DNA of 64,000 nt from UBA7330 sp965243485 (GTDB taxonomy: Bacteria > Bacteroidota > Bacteroidia > Cytophagales > Cyclobacteriaceae), in contig CBDEVP010000001.1 of the NCBI GenBank assembly GCA_965243485.1, positions 4,092,001 through 4,156,000 on the forward strand, given 5' to 3'. A program made the translations under genes and the position numbers. Shown here piece after piece: positions 26,197 through 35,463 of this stretch. The stretch's first letter is position 1. The number at the start of each line of letters is the position of its first letter. The notes beneath the pieces are model-generated. The model made no database searches. It was not told the DNA's origin and saw only the letters and a program-made list of their open reading frames with translations.

Positions 26197-26858
26197 ACAA
26201 GCTCTTGGATCCATCTGACTGATTCCTCCACCAGCTGATCAAAGATCTCTTTGGTATTGAAGGGGGCATCCCTGGACGCTTTGAAGGAATGATCTGCCTG
26301 TTCAAACTGTACAAGCTTTGCATTTTGTTGATCTAAAACCACTTCTCTGATCAACTGGATGTCAGCCAGGGCATCGCGGGTGCCTTGCAGAAATAATTGA
26401 GGTATTGCTATCAGCGACAGATGTGACGCCCGGTCTTTGGAGTTTCTGCCGGGAGCATGAAGTGGAAATCCAAAATAGATGAGCCCTTTTACCCCCAGGT
26501 CCGGTTGCTCAGCTACCAGATGGGAGCCCATCCTTCCTCCATAGGATTTACCCGAAAGGATTAACGCGTGATCAGGAAATTTTGATTTGGCAAATTGTAC
26601 CACTTTCTCCATCGTCAGGACGGACTCTTTCGGACTACCCGGCATCTTCTTTCCTTTCTGCTTATATGGAAAATTGAACCTGATCACATGAATGCCCTTT
26701 TTTGAAATATGATGAGCGAGTGACTTCATAAAGGAATGATCCATTCCGGCACCCGCTCCGTGTGCCAGGATCAGACATGCCGAGGCATTTTCTCCCTCAT
26801 CGATCTTCAGATCAACGGATCCAGCTTTTTCACTGACTGCCAGCGCGAATTTTGCCAT
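26193..26858 (-). CDS. Alpha/beta hydrolase, KANL3/Tex30-like
   Basis: The 221-residue cytoplasmic protein has CLILAHGAGAGMDHSFM (oxyanion loop), the nucleophile elbow SGKSYGGRMGSHL, and a late His in FEQADHSFK. The Gly-Lys-Ser-Tyr-Gly-Gly elbow and the ILAHGAGAGM loop are typical of the small hydrolases that databases group with KANL3/Tex30. The substrate is unknown. It is convergent with the helical-protein gene and diverges from the MBL-fold gene at 26925. Confidence 0.85.
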   Translation of the reverse strand: MAKFALAVSEKAGSVDLKIDEGENASACLILAHGAGAGMDHSFMKSLAHHISKKGIHVIRFNFPYKQKGKKMPGSPKESVLTMEKVVQFAKSKFPDHALILSGKSYGGRMGSHLVAEQPDLGVKGLIYFGFPLHAPGRNSKDRASHLSLIAIPQLFLQGTRDALADIQLIREVVLDQQNAKLVQFEQADHSFKASRDAPFNTKEIFDQLVEESVRWIQELV

Positions 26859-26924
26859 ATATCAAAATTAAGGATTCAGCCCTAATTTTTTACCTTTGAA
26901 GGAATTGCATAAACGATTTCTATT

Positions 26925-27662
26925 TTGGCTGTTCTCTTTAAAGTTCTGGGTTGTGGTGATGCCTTCGCATCGGAAGGAAGATTTAATACCTCTTTCTTAT
27001 TAAGATCTGAGGATCATCAGGTCATGATAGACTGTGGCGCATCGACATTGATCAGACTTAAACAGGAGCGGGTGGATGTCACGGATATTTCCACCATTGT
27101 GATTACCCATTTTCATGGAGATCATTACGGCGGACTGCCCTTTTTTGCGCTGTCCCGGTATTTTGAGTCAAAAAGCAGGAAACCCTATACCCTTATTGGT
27201 CCGGTGGGTCTCAAAGAAAAAGTATTCCAACTTCAGGAAGCATTATATCCCGGAACCAGTGAGATCCTGGACGAGTTGAATATCCGGTTTATTGAGTTCA
27301 GTGAGGATCGATGGGTGGATCACGAGGATTTATCCATTTATTCCAGGTCTGTAAAGCACAGCCCCCCTTCAAATCCACATGGGATCAAGATCAAAATGGA
27401 TGAAAGCGTTTTTGCCTTTTCGGGTGATACGGAGTGGACCGATGCTTTGATTGATCTGGCTGACGGCGCCGATCTGTTTATCTGTGAATGCAATTTCTTT
27501 CGGGGTGAAGGGCCCGGTCACCTGAGCTATGAAACCCTGAAGAAGCACATCAATAAGCTGAAAGCTGACCGCATTTATCTCACTCACATGAATACTGAAG
27601 TGCTCAATGCCCACGAATTTGAGTTTGTGAGACTTGCGGACGGCATGGAATTTACTTTTTAG
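26925..27662 (+). CDS. MBL-fold metallo-hydrolase (RNase Z-like)
   Basis: The 245-residue protein has the metallo-beta-lactamase signature ITHFHGDHYGG at about residue 60, ligand Asp in FAFSGDTEW and His in THMNTEV. This arrangement is nearest to the ribonuclease Z/arylsulfatase-type subgroup of the fold. Whether it matures tRNA is uncertain, because the RNase Z exosite arm is not obvious. The start is TTG, and a TACCTTTG at 26891-26898 matches the -7 consensus upstream. It overlaps the convergent glycosylase gene by 4 bases. Confidence 0.85.
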   Translation: MAVLFKVLGCGDAFASEGRFNTSFLLRSEDHQVMIDCGASTLIRLKQERVDVTDISTIVITHFHGDHYGGLPFFALSRYFESKSRKPYTLIGPVGLKEKVFQLQEALYPGTSEILDELNIRFIEFSEDRWVDHEDLSIYSRSVKHSPPSNPHGIKIKMDESVFAFSGDTEWTDALIDLADGADLFICECNFFRGEGPGHLSYETLKKHINKLKADRIYLTHMNTEVLNAHEFEFVRLADGMEFTF

Positions 27663-28324
27663 CCGGTCAGGGAATCCAGGTATTCCTGAATGTATTTTTC
27701 TTTTTGTTTGAGTCGATACTGCGTGATCCACCTGGGGTGTGGCAGGTTGATAATCTGATCGAAGAATCTGTTTTCATCATTGATCAGTTTCAGGAATTTG
27801 GCGTTTTCACCCTGCCCGATGCATATGGCCCGGTCTTTTCGAATGAAATCATACTGGTACCGGATCATATCTGCCGCATAGGTTTGAAAGATCTCTTTCC
27901 AGGATTCAATATCGTAATAGTTCAGGTTTTTTCCATCCTTTATGTATCCCAGTGGAGATATTGAAGAGATATAAAACGTCTCATAGAAATCCTTCGGACC
28001 TCCGTAAGCATCAATGACTTCGTAAATAAACCGGGATGATAATTCAGTCCTTTTCTCCAAATCATTTGAAATGCCACAGATCTGCTCCAGGTTTACCGGA
28101 TCAGTAAACGGGATACCCGTAACGCCTCCGCCATACCTTCCGGGGTTTATGCCGAAAACTATCATCCGTTTGTTATCGTTCTCATAGTACGTGGTATAAA
28201 ATTGTTCAACGATTTTCCATGAAGATGGCTGCCTGTATGGATTAAGTATTTCCACACCGTCAGGTATTCGATCGGGTGTCTGCAGATCCCTCAGGAAGTT
28301 CAAAATTTGTTTAGATAAGTTCAT
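27659..28324 (-). CDS. SMUG-type uracil-DNA glycosylase family protein
   Basis: The 221-residue protein has the UDG-superfamily water-activating motif in IVFGINPGRYGGGVTGIPF (about residues 53-71) and a late NLPHPRWITQY, which replaces the Leu-intercalation HPSPR loop. The NPGRYGGGVTG form is typical of the single-strand-selective (SMUG) group. It would remove uracil or oxidised pyrimidines from DNA at the first step of base-excision repair. It is distinct from the second UDG-like gene at 59793-60521. No operon partner is evident. Confidence 0.88.
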   Translation of the reverse strand: MNLSKQILNFLRDLQTPDRIPDGVEILNPYRQPSSWKIVEQFYTTYYENDNKRMIVFGINPGRYGGGVTGIPFTDPVNLEQICGISNDLEKRTELSSRFIYEVIDAYGGPKDFYETFYISSISPLGYIKDGKNLNYYDIESWKEIFQTYAADMIRYQYDFIRKDRAICIGQGENAKFLKLINDENRFFDQIINLPHPRWITQYRLKQKEKYIQEYLDSLTG

Positions 28325-28634
28325 GGACAGCTACCTGATGTAAAATCCTTGAAATAGGAAGAATCTAATACAAAGCTTCAAATTTCAAATAGAATTATGT
28401 GTTTTCTTTGAAAATGTTAAAAACCACTAAATAAAAACGCGTTTGTTAAGTTATATGTTAAATTTTATGTAGTCTCGAAATTCTTTTCAAAGAAATCTAT
28501 TTTGTTTCAGGTATTGATCATCAATTAAGATATATTTAAAACTAAATTATTAGTTAATGAAATGAGCCCCGATCCCGATATCTATCGGGATGGGGCGAAT
28601 TCCATGTGACAACTGAAAATTAACTTACATACAC
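28325..28634. other. Intergenic region with one palindrome and no gene
   Basis: The 310 bases are AT-rich and hold no credible reading frame. The only structure is the palindrome at 28566-28596. Between the glycosylase start and that palindrome I see nothing beyond A/T-rich sequence, which may include promoters for both divergent genes. Confidence 0.6.
28566..28596. repeat. Palindromic intergenic element (CCCGATA/TATCGGG type)
   Basis: GCCCC-G-ATCCCGATA then TC then TATCGGGAT-GGGGC forms a 14-bp stem with one bulged G and a 2-base turn. Elements with the CCCGATA..TATCGGG core are common between genes in Cytophagales. It lies 39 bases before the efflux operon start, so it could also act on that transcript. 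Confidence 0.7.
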
Positions 28635-29936
28635 ATGAAAAATAAAAGGGTAATAATCGTTTCGTCAGTACTGATCGGTTCATTGCTGGTCATCTTTCTG
28701 CTGATGGGGCGTGGCGGTTCCGAAGAAACCTCCATCATTGTTGATGTTGAAAGAGGTGAATTTATTGTGGAGGTAGCTGTTACCGGAGAACTGGAGGCTA
28801 AAAACTCTGTAAAAATTACGGCTCCTCAAAATTTAAGAAACCACAGGGTCTATGAAGTGACCATTCAAAGCATTGTTCAGGAAGGTACGGTTGTGGAGAA
28901 AGGAGATTTTGTTGCGGTTTTGGATCAATCAGAATTAAATAACCGGATTCAGGACAGACAACTGGAATTACAGGAAGAAGAAGCTGAATACGAGCAAATA
29001 CAGCTTGATACAACATTACAGATGAGAGAGGAAAGGGACAAGCTGGTTAACCTGAGATATGATGTTCAGCAGGCACAACTTACACTTGATCAGTCCCAAT
29101 ATGAACCTCCTGCTACAATTCGGCAAAATGAAATTGCTTTGGAAAAAGCCCAGAGGACATTAGAACAGGCAGAAGAAGCCTTGAAGATCAGACAAAGGCA
29201 AAACGAGGCTAAAATGAGAGCTGCTGCCACGGAAGTGTACAAGGATAGACGAGAGCTCGAAGCCATGCAGGCGATCGCAAAGGAAATGAGAGTTGTCGCA
29301 CCCGAACCAGGAATGGTTATCTACACTAAAGACTGGGATGGAACGCCGATCAAGGAAGGTTCAACCGTAAGGACCTACCGCGGAGGAGTTGTTGCAGAAT
29401 TGCCCGACCTTTCAGAGATGAATTCCATTACTTATGTCAATGAGGTTGATATCAGGAGGATTAAGGTAGGTCAGCCGGTGAAAATTGGTCTGGATGCCTT
29501 TCCTGACAAAAAACTTACCGGAGAGGTTACAAAAGTAGCTAATGTAGGAATGCAACGTCCTAATTCTGACGCCAAGGTATTCGAAGTGATGATTGAAGTC
29601 AATGAAGTCGATGGAACAATGAGGCCTGGTATGACTACCAGCAATACTATTATCACAAATAAGTTTGAAGATGTGATCTATGTACCGCTTGAAGCCCTAC
29701 ACAATTTTGGAGATTCAATTTCTTTCGTGTTCAAATCTGATGGCCTGAACTATGAACGACAGGAGGTCAAAGTTGGCCATACAAATGCGGACGCAGCCAT
29801 CATTCAAATGGGTCTTGAAGAAAATGATCGGGTTTATCTGTCGATGCCTACCAACGCTACGGATTTGTCAGGCATTTCATTGTTGGAAGAGTTGAACGGA
29901 AAGAGAAACCTCAAGCAAGAAGAAGGAGTAATCTGA
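28635..29936 (+). CDS. Efflux periplasmic adaptor (HlyD/MacA-like membrane fusion protein)
   Basis: The 433-residue protein has an N-terminal membrane anchor (about 5-25), a barrel-sandwich half (EVAVTGELEAKNSVKITAP), a long alpha-hairpin coiled coil (about 95-205, rich in Glu, Gln and Lys), and a beta-barrel domain (VDIRRIKVGQPVKIGLDAFP). Such adaptors join an inner-membrane pump to a TolC channel. It begins a three-gene run with a MacB-type permease 20 bases downstream and a TolC gene overlapping that. It is a Bacteroidota-type MacA counterpart; the substrate is unknown. Confidence 0.88.
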   Translation: MKNKRVIIVSSVLIGSLLVIFLLMGRGGSEETSIIVDVERGEFIVEVAVTGELEAKNSVKITAPQNLRNHRVYEVTIQSIVQEGTVVEKGDFVAVLDQSELNNRIQDRQLELQEEEAEYEQIQLDTTLQMREERDKLVNLRYDVQQAQLTLDQSQYEPPATIRQNEIALEKAQRTLEQAEEALKIRQRQNEAKMRAAATEVYKDRRELEAMQAIAKEMRVVAPEPGMVIYTKDWDGTPIKEGSTVRTYRGGVVAELPDLSEMNSITYVNEVDIRRIKVGQPVKIGLDAFPDKKLTGEVTKVANVGMQRPNSDAKVFEVMIEVNEVDGTMRPGMTTSNTIITNKFEDVIYVPLEALHNFGDSISFVFKSDGLNYERQEVKVGHTNADAAIIQMGLEENDRVYLSMPTNATDLSGISLLEELNGKRNLKQEEGVI

Positions 29937-29956
29937 TTATTAATTCCTGATTTCAT

Positions 29957-31306
29957 ATGATTCAAAAGGCACTAATGAACTTGTTTATCGCGGTGGAAGC
30001 CGTGATAGCAAACCGTCTAAGGTCTATACTGACTGCACTGGGTATTATTTTCGGGGTTGCTGCAGTTATCGCAATGCTGGCCATTGGAAACGGAGCTCAA
30101 CAGGAGATCATTGAGCAAATGAAACTGGTCGGTGTGAATAATATTGTAATAAGGCCAGTGGTAGAACAAACCGAAGAAAAGGTTGGTGAAGAAAGTGCTC
30201 AGGGACAGGAAAAGAAGAAATTCTCCCCCGGATTAAGCATAAAGGATGCTGAAGGAATAGGATCCGTAATTCCTGGCGTAAATAAAGTCAGCCCTGAAAT
30301 CATTCTTGATACATACATTATTAATAATGGAATCAGGAGATCTGCCAAACTCGTTGGTGTTGAGCCTTCCTACTTTGACATTTTTAATTTTCAGTTGGAG
30401 CGGGGTGAGATGTTTTCAAAGGCACAACTCGAAAAGGGAGAGCCTGTCTGTATCATAGGCAAATCAATTAAGGCCAAGTTTTTCCCCACTGAAGATCCGT
30501 TGGGAAAGTATTTGAAATGTGGTAATAACTGGGTCAAAGTAATCGGGATCCTGCAGGAGAGGTTGATCTCCACTGCGAGTCTAAATAATCTTGGAATCCG
30601 TGACTACAACATGGATGTATATATTCCCTTGCAGACCATGTTGATAAGGTACCGAAACAGGTCAGCCGTCACCAGAGAAATGTTAATGAAGGCCAATCAG
30701 GGTAGCAATCCCTTTAACCAGCAGCAACAAGAGACCACTCCGGAAATGGAGAATTATCATCAAATTGACCGGCTGGTTGTACAGGTGGATGAGACAGTCA
30801 TGATGACAGCAACCGCTGACATCATTTCCCGGATGCTGGCCAGAAGACACTTTGAGGTGGTTGATTTTGAGGTTGAGATACCGGAGTTGCTGCTAAAACA
30901 ACAGCAGCGGACCAATGATATTTTCAATTATGTACTGGGAGCTATCGCTGGTATCTCCCTTCTGGTAGGAGGTATTGGGATCATGAATATCATGCTGGCT
31001 TCGGTGCTGGAACGTATCAAGGAAATCGGGTTGAGGCTCTCTCTTGGCGCCAAAAAACAGGACATTATCAATCAATTCTTATTTGAGGCAATCATGATCA
31101 GTGTGAGTGGCGGACTGATTGGGGTATTTCTTGGCGTTATCATCGCGATTACTGTCAGTACTTTCGCAGAAATACCCACTGTGGTAACTTTTAGTTCCAT
31201 CGCGTTGTCATTTGGCGTTGCTGCCTCAGTCGGTTTAATATTTGGCATTGCTCCGGCCAGAAAAGCCGCTTCACAAGACCCTATCCAATCACTACGTTAT
31301 GAATAA
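29957..31306 (+). CDS. ABC transporter permease, MacB/FtsX family
   Basis: The 449-residue protein has the MacB permease plan: first membrane segment at about 18-40 (ALGIIFGVAAVIAMLAIGNG), a long periplasmic domain, and three C-terminal segments with the ERIKEIGLRLSLGAKKQDII signature. It forms an operon with the adaptor upstream and TolC downstream. As in the permease at 734, no ATP-binding domain is fused and no ATPase gene is adjacent, so the ATPase must be supplied in trans. The C-terminus overlaps the TolC start by 8 bases. Confidence 0.9.
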   Translation: MIQKALMNLFIAVEAVIANRLRSILTALGIIFGVAAVIAMLAIGNGAQQEIIEQMKLVGVNNIVIRPVVEQTEEKVGEESAQGQEKKKFSPGLSIKDAEGIGSVIPGVNKVSPEIILDTYIINNGIRRSAKLVGVEPSYFDIFNFQLERGEMFSKAQLEKGEPVCIIGKSIKAKFFPTEDPLGKYLKCGNNWVKVIGILQERLISTASLNNLGIRDYNMDVYIPLQTMLIRYRNRSAVTREMLMKANQGSNPFNQQQQETTPEMENYHQIDRLVVQVDETVMMTATADIISRMLARRHFEVVDFEVEIPELLLKQQQRTNDIFNYVLGAIAGISLLVGGIGIMNIMLASVLERIKEIGLRLSLGAKKQDIINQFLFEAIMISVSGGLIGVFLGVIIAITVSTFAEIPTVVTFSSIALSFGVAASVGLIFGIAPARKAASQDPIQSLRYE

Positions 31307-32756
31307 ACTCATTTCTCCGCTCACTCTTTTATTTCTCGTTTCTTCTTTGACTCTTCAGGCACAATACGTTTACCAACTTGATGAGGTTATCAGGTTGGCA
31401 AAGGAAAACTCTATCAGTGCCAAAATTGCTGAAACACAAAAGGAAAATGCTTATTGGAATTACCGTATTTTTCGCTCAGATTATAATCCCAGGGTTGTTT
31501 TTTCTGGGGGATTACCGGGCTACAATCGAGATTTCAATGAAAACAGGCTGGATAATGGAGAAATTGTTTACCAGACCAGGGAGCAATTGCAGAGTAACGT
31601 CAGACTTGGTTTGCTACAACCTCTCGCATTTACAGGCGGGGAAATAAGTATAAATTCTCAGATCAGGCAATTTCAGGATCTGACCAATAGCAATACTCAG
31701 TGGAGTTCCACCCTTGTAAACATAGAACTTACACAACCATTGTTTGATTTCAATGAATTGAAATGGGATAAACGCACTGAACCTATTGTATATGAGGAAT
31801 CAAAACGGTCATATGTTGAAAATATAGAAAGTTTGTCTCAGGAGGCTGTACAACTTTATTTTGATTACATGGATCAGCAAATAGGGTTACAGATAGCCGA
31901 GTACAACCTGGCAAACAATGATACCATCTATCGCATTGAGCAGGGAAGGTATAACATAGGTACAGCTACAGAAGATGATCTATTGAATGTGCAGCTACAA
32001 TTACTAACCTCTCAGGGACAGATCACACAGGCAGAGTTGGACCTTAGGCAGGCAAGCCTCGAACTACGTAGGTTTATCGGTATTTCAAATGACACAAGTG
32101 CAATTAGATTGGAATTACCTGAAGAAATACCTCAATTTGAAATTGAGCTCGACAAGGCCTTGGCTTATGCCAAGAACAATAGATCTGACTTTATTGCCTT
32201 TGAAAGAAGAAGGCTTGAAGCTGCAGCAGAAGTTGCTCAGATGAAAGCATTTCGCTATAGTGCAGAATTAACCGCATCATTCGGTTTAAATGATGCTGCC
32301 TCTACTTTTAATGAGACGTATGTTGATCCAAATAATCAACAACGGTTTGATTTGAGCTTGTTCATGCCAATCCTGGACTGGGGCCGTGGTAAATCAAGAG
32401 TTAGAAGGGCACAGGAGACCCAAAAACTTACTGAGTACGCCATTCAGCAAGAGCAACAAAATTTTGAACAGGAGATCATTACGCTTGTGGGAAGAATTGA
32501 GGTGCTGCGTAAACAGATAGAGATCAAGAAAACAGGCGATCAGGTAGCTCAGAAAAGATATGAGGTAGCTCAGGGAAGATATATGAGCGGAAAGACTTCA
32601 ATCACAGATCTTACACTTGCATTGGAGCAAAAGGATAATGCCAAGAGGGACTATGTCAATGCACTGAGAGACTTTTGGGATAGTTATTATTTGCTCAGAA
32701 GACTCACATTATACGATTTTTCAAGAAACGAATTGCTGTACACCGTAAACGATTAA
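31299..32756 (+). CDS. TolC family outer membrane channel protein
   Basis: The product is about 485 residues long from the ATG at 31299 (MNKLISPLTLLFLVSSLTLQ), which gives a clean signal peptide. An upstream in-frame start at 31242 inside the permease gene would destroy it. The mature part has two long helical repeats with the TolC pattern EIIRLAKENS-like DEVIRLAKENSISAKIAE at the start and YMSGKTSITDLTLALEQKDN near the end. It is the outer-membrane exit duct for the adaptor/permease encoded immediately before it. Confidence 0.9.
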   Translation: MNKLISPLTLLFLVSSLTLQAQYVYQLDEVIRLAKENSISAKIAETQKENAYWNYRIFRSDYNPRVVFSGGLPGYNRDFNENRLDNGEIVYQTREQLQSNVRLGLLQPLAFTGGEISINSQIRQFQDLTNSNTQWSSTLVNIELTQPLFDFNELKWDKRTEPIVYEESKRSYVENIESLSQEAVQLYFDYMDQQIGLQIAEYNLANNDTIYRIEQGRYNIGTATEDDLLNVQLQLLTSQGQITQAELDLRQASLELRRFIGISNDTSAIRLELPEEIPQFEIELDKALAYAKNNRSDFIAFERRRLEAAAEVAQMKAFRYSAELTASFGLNDAASTFNETYVDPNNQQRFDLSLFMPILDWGRGKSRVRRAQETQKLTEYAIQQEQQNFEQEIITLVGRIEVLRKQIEIKKTGDQVAQKRYEVAQGRYMSGKTSITDLTLALEQKDNAKRDYVNALRDFWDSYYLLRRLTLYDFSRNELLYTVND

Positions 32757-32797
32757 TTTCTAAAACATTCAGTTGAAACGATTGTTTTCTTCCTGTT

Positions 32798-33199
32798 ATG
32801 AACAGGAAGACATTCGTAAAATCGGCCTCATCTTTATCGGTACTGGCACTTCTGGGTCACTTACCTGCCTGTACTTCAGAACAAGAGCCTGTGCCCGATG
32901 GCCCTTTTGAAATTGACCTGTCCCAAAGTCCGTTTGATCAACTGACTGTAGAAAATGCCTGGCTGCTGCACCCTACCGCCAATGTTCTCCTGATCAACGA
33001 TAATGGATTGATACGGGCTTTCACCAGCATATGCACGCATTCCGGCTGTTCAAGACAATGGGCTTTTAATACCAATTTTGTGTGCCAATGTCATGGATCG
33101 GAATTCAATACCTCAGGGCAGGTTGTGAAAGGACCGGCAAACAGGAACCTCGCTGAATTAGGTACAAGCTTTGAAAATGGCATCGTGACTATCAATTAA
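32798..33199 (+). CDS. Rieske 2Fe-2S lipoprotein
   Basis: The 133-residue protein carries both Rieske cluster boxes, CTHSGC (from about residue 79) and CQCHGSEF (about 97). The N-terminus (MNRKTFVKSASSLSVLALLG) looks like a signal with a lipobox (LPAC), so the domain is probably anchored on the periplasmic side of a membrane. It lacks an oxygenase or cytochrome partner nearby. Small Rieske lipoproteins of this sort may pass electrons in the envelope, but the partner is unknown. It overlaps the convergent glycosyltransferase gene by 8 bases. Confidence 0.88.
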   Translation: MNRKTFVKSASSLSVLALLGHLPACTSEQEPVPDGPFEIDLSQSPFDQLTVENAWLLHPTANVLLINDNGLIRAFTSICTHSGCSRQWAFNTNFVCQCHGSEFNTSGQVVKGPANRNLAELGTSFENGIVTIN

Positions 33200-34007
33200 C
33201 CGTCGTTGGGTGATTCCAGGGTATCATGTTGCCTTTGTGATCCATTCTTTTTATTCCTAATTGGAGAGGAAATCCTCCGTTCGCTTCAAGCCGACCTTGC
33301 CTGATATGCATCTTGGAAAGTTTCTTATTCCTCATTTTCATTTCTTTGTATGAAATGTCGCTGGGCCTGTACTTTTCATGCCTGATGCACTGATTGAAAC
33401 GCTTATCCTTTGATCGGACCTTTACAAGGCCAAGATGCCTTGCCCGATCTAAAAGGTCATCATCCTGATAGCCCATTGGAAGGAATGACTCATCATAACC
33501 ACCCAGCTGAAAAAACATATCTCTGGTCAGAGCGATCCTGCCAAACGAACCATCTTGTTTCTTTCCGGAAAACTGCCATAAGACAATGTTGAAAGGATAT
33601 TCTGAGAAAGTATCAACGATAAACTGACTCCCTTCAGGGCCTGTATAATTATCACAATCCAGATTCACGAGTATGGCACCCTCTGCGACGCTATGTGAGG
33701 CATTTTTTGCGATTGAAGCATGCCAGGTCTCCAGCCTGTCCGAATGATAGTATTTTAAATAGCCCTCTTTGAGAAAATCCCTGAATTCTGAAAACACCCA
33801 GTCCCGGATCATCGAGTTGGTATTAAAATCCATTAAAACAAATTCGGTGAATGACCTTTGCTCCAGACAATCTTCAAGATTTGTTAGAAGGGTTCTCTGA
33901 AGATATTCCTCCCGGTTTTGGTGTGTAATGCAGAATGAGACTTTCTTTTCGGATGAAAGGAGTAAAGGCGATGGGGGGATCCTATTTCTCTTTTGAAAGA
34001 ATATCAT
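33192..34007 (-). CDS. Family 2 glycosyltransferase with galactosyltransferase-like C-terminus
   Basis: The product is about 270 residues long from the ATG at 34005-34007; a TTG at 34034 is an alternative start. It has a GT-A domain (KKVSFCITHQNREEYLQ, LVNLDCDNYTGPEG with the metal-binding Asp residues) and a GGYDESFLPMGYQDDDLLDR motif typical of the C-terminal galactosyltransferase-like part. It should transfer a sugar to a surface or extracellular glycan. It diverges from the second glycosyltransferase gene at 34093, 85 bases away. Confidence 0.8.
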   Translation of the reverse strand: MIFFQKRNRIPPSPLLLSSEKKVSFCITHQNREEYLQRTLLTNLEDCLEQRSFTEFVLMDFNTNSMIRDWVFSEFRDFLKEGYLKYYHSDRLETWHASIAKNASHSVAEGAILVNLDCDNYTGPEGSQFIVDTFSEYPFNIVLWQFSGKKQDGSFGRIALTRDMFFQLGGYDESFLPMGYQDDDLLDRARHLGLVKVRSKDKRFNQCIRHEKYRPSDISYKEMKMRNKKLSKMHIRQGRLEANGGFPLQLGIKRMDHKGNMIPWNHPTTVN

Positions 34008-34092
34008 GCTTCCGGCGTGTGAAAAATAGGTCAAAGCTGACTAACATTGAAGTAGATCGTCCTTAAAATAAATTGATTGTCTCGATCGATCA

Positions 34093-35070
34093 ATGAAGTT
34101 AGCATATTACGTACATGGCAGGGGGAGGGGGCATGCGTCCAGAGCGCTGTCTTTGATCCCATATCTGATGAAGGCAGGTCATCACATTGCTCTGTACACC
34201 AGTGAGGACGCCATTCCACTGCTTTCTGACTTTGATCCGTTCATTATTCGCCGTGACAAAAGTTTTCCGGCCTTCATTTCCAGGTTGATATCAGATTATC
34301 AGTTGTTAAAGCAGGATCCGCCTGAAATTATCCTCTCCGATGGCGATGCCCCATCTGTTTATGCGGCAAGATTGCTGGGCATCAAAAGTTTGTCCATTGG
34401 TCATGGGCTGATCTTTCCTTATTGCAAACATCCCTTTGAAATTCCTGCATTTCAGTTCACGAAGGAGAGTATGAAGTCCGTTTTTAATTCCCTGTTCGCT
34501 CAAAGCAAGATAGCCGTACACTTTACACCGATCAAATCAAATAACCGCAAAACAAGAGTCGCGAGGCCTGACTTTGTGGATGGAGAGTCTACGCACCCAG
34601 ATAGTTACTACGTGTCCTATTTTCGTGATCATATTGGGTCGGAGGTGGTGAAAAAGCTTACAGAAAGAGGCAAGATCGTTCATAATTTTGGGTATCCTTT
34701 GGACCTGGCTGGAGTGCATGATCATCCGATCGACAGGAAATCGTTCCTAAAATATCTTTCCGGATCTGAGGGTATCATCGGAACTGCCGGATCAAATCTT
34801 ATTTATGAGGCGTTGATGCTCAAAAAGCCATTAATGGTCATTTATCGGAAAAATGATTTTGAACAGATGATCAATGCTAAATATGTGGAAGCTGAGCATG
34901 TTGGTATAGGAGTGAGCATCAGCGAGGCAAAGGATCAGGCCATTGACCGGTTTCTCAGCCTATCCGTTGATCCTTCGATCTGTGAAAAGGTAAGAGAAAT
35001 GCCAACCTTGTCAGAAATAGTGCTGGCATTTATCGCTGATCCAGCAGGTTCTTCACGATTCTCAAATTGA
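34093..35070 (+). CDS. GT-B fold glycosyltransferase (MurG/GT28-like)
   Basis: The 325-residue protein begins MKLAYYVHGRGRGHASRALS, the glycine-rich N-terminal loop of GT-B enzymes that attack UDP- or dTDP-sugars. Near the C-terminus YLSGSEGIIGTAGSNLIYEA and NAKYVEAEHVGIG complete the nucleotide-sugar site. Relatives are annotated as hypothetical glycosyltransferases or teichoic-acid biosynthesis proteins. It diverges from the GT2 gene, suggesting a small surface-glycan locus. The acceptor is unknown. Confidence 0.75.
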   Translation: MKLAYYVHGRGRGHASRALSLIPYLMKAGHHIALYTSEDAIPLLSDFDPFIIRRDKSFPAFISRLISDYQLLKQDPPEIILSDGDAPSVYAARLLGIKSLSIGHGLIFPYCKHPFEIPAFQFTKESMKSVFNSLFAQSKIAVHFTPIKSNNRKTRVARPDFVDGESTHPDSYYVSYFRDHIGSEVVKKLTERGKIVHNFGYPLDLAGVHDHPIDRKSFLKYLSGSEGIIGTAGSNLIYEALMLKKPLMVIYRKNDFEQMINAKYVEAEHVGIGVSISEAKDQAIDRFLSLSVDPSICEKVREMPTLSEIVLAFIADPAGSSRFSN

Positions 35071-35463
35071 AAAGATTATTCTCATTTTAAGCAATTTTAA
35101 ACTCACTTTATCCCTTCAATTTTCTGGATATCAGCCACTTAATGCTGTGGCATACATATGGCTAATCGAATATCCAAATCCCTTATTGGTTGCAAATCAT
35201 TAAACCGACGAAAATAAGATCAATAAAATGATCGGTAAAATCAGGGGACTTATCATGTCAGATGGTTCTTAAAGGTATCAATCTGAATGATCAAATTAAA
35301 CGGAGGATTAAATAATCCGTATTTAGATTTTAATGAGGTACAATACTTAAAGGGAGATTAAGGCACTTTAGAGTCAGCTATGGAACAGTCTCATTCCAAA
35401 AGTGTAGGCGTTCTAATCGCCTACGCTTATTTTTGCAAAAAATAAACTCAAAATGAAATACAT
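35071..35463. other. Intergenic region with hairpins and no gene
   Basis: The 393 bases have no credible gene. They hold a small hairpin at about 35145-35162 (GCCAC TTAATGCT GTGGC), a short stem near 35302-35315 (GGATT AAAT AATCC), and the strong hairpin with a T-run at 35400-35436. The rest is AT-rich. A small RNA ending at the strong hairpin is conceivable but unsupported. Confidence 0.5.
35400..35435 (+). terminator. Stem-loop with T-run, terminator or promoter of the next operon
   Basis: AAGTGTAGGCG (35400-35410) pairs with CGCCTACGCTT (35418-35428), 11 bp with one G-U pair, loop TTCTAAT, followed by ATTTTTGC. That is the form of a Rho-independent terminator. The TATTTTTG after the stem also fits the -7 promoter pattern loosely (TAnnTTTTG) and sits about 30 bases before the gene at 35464, so the two roles cannot be separated by eye. 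Confidence 0.5.
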
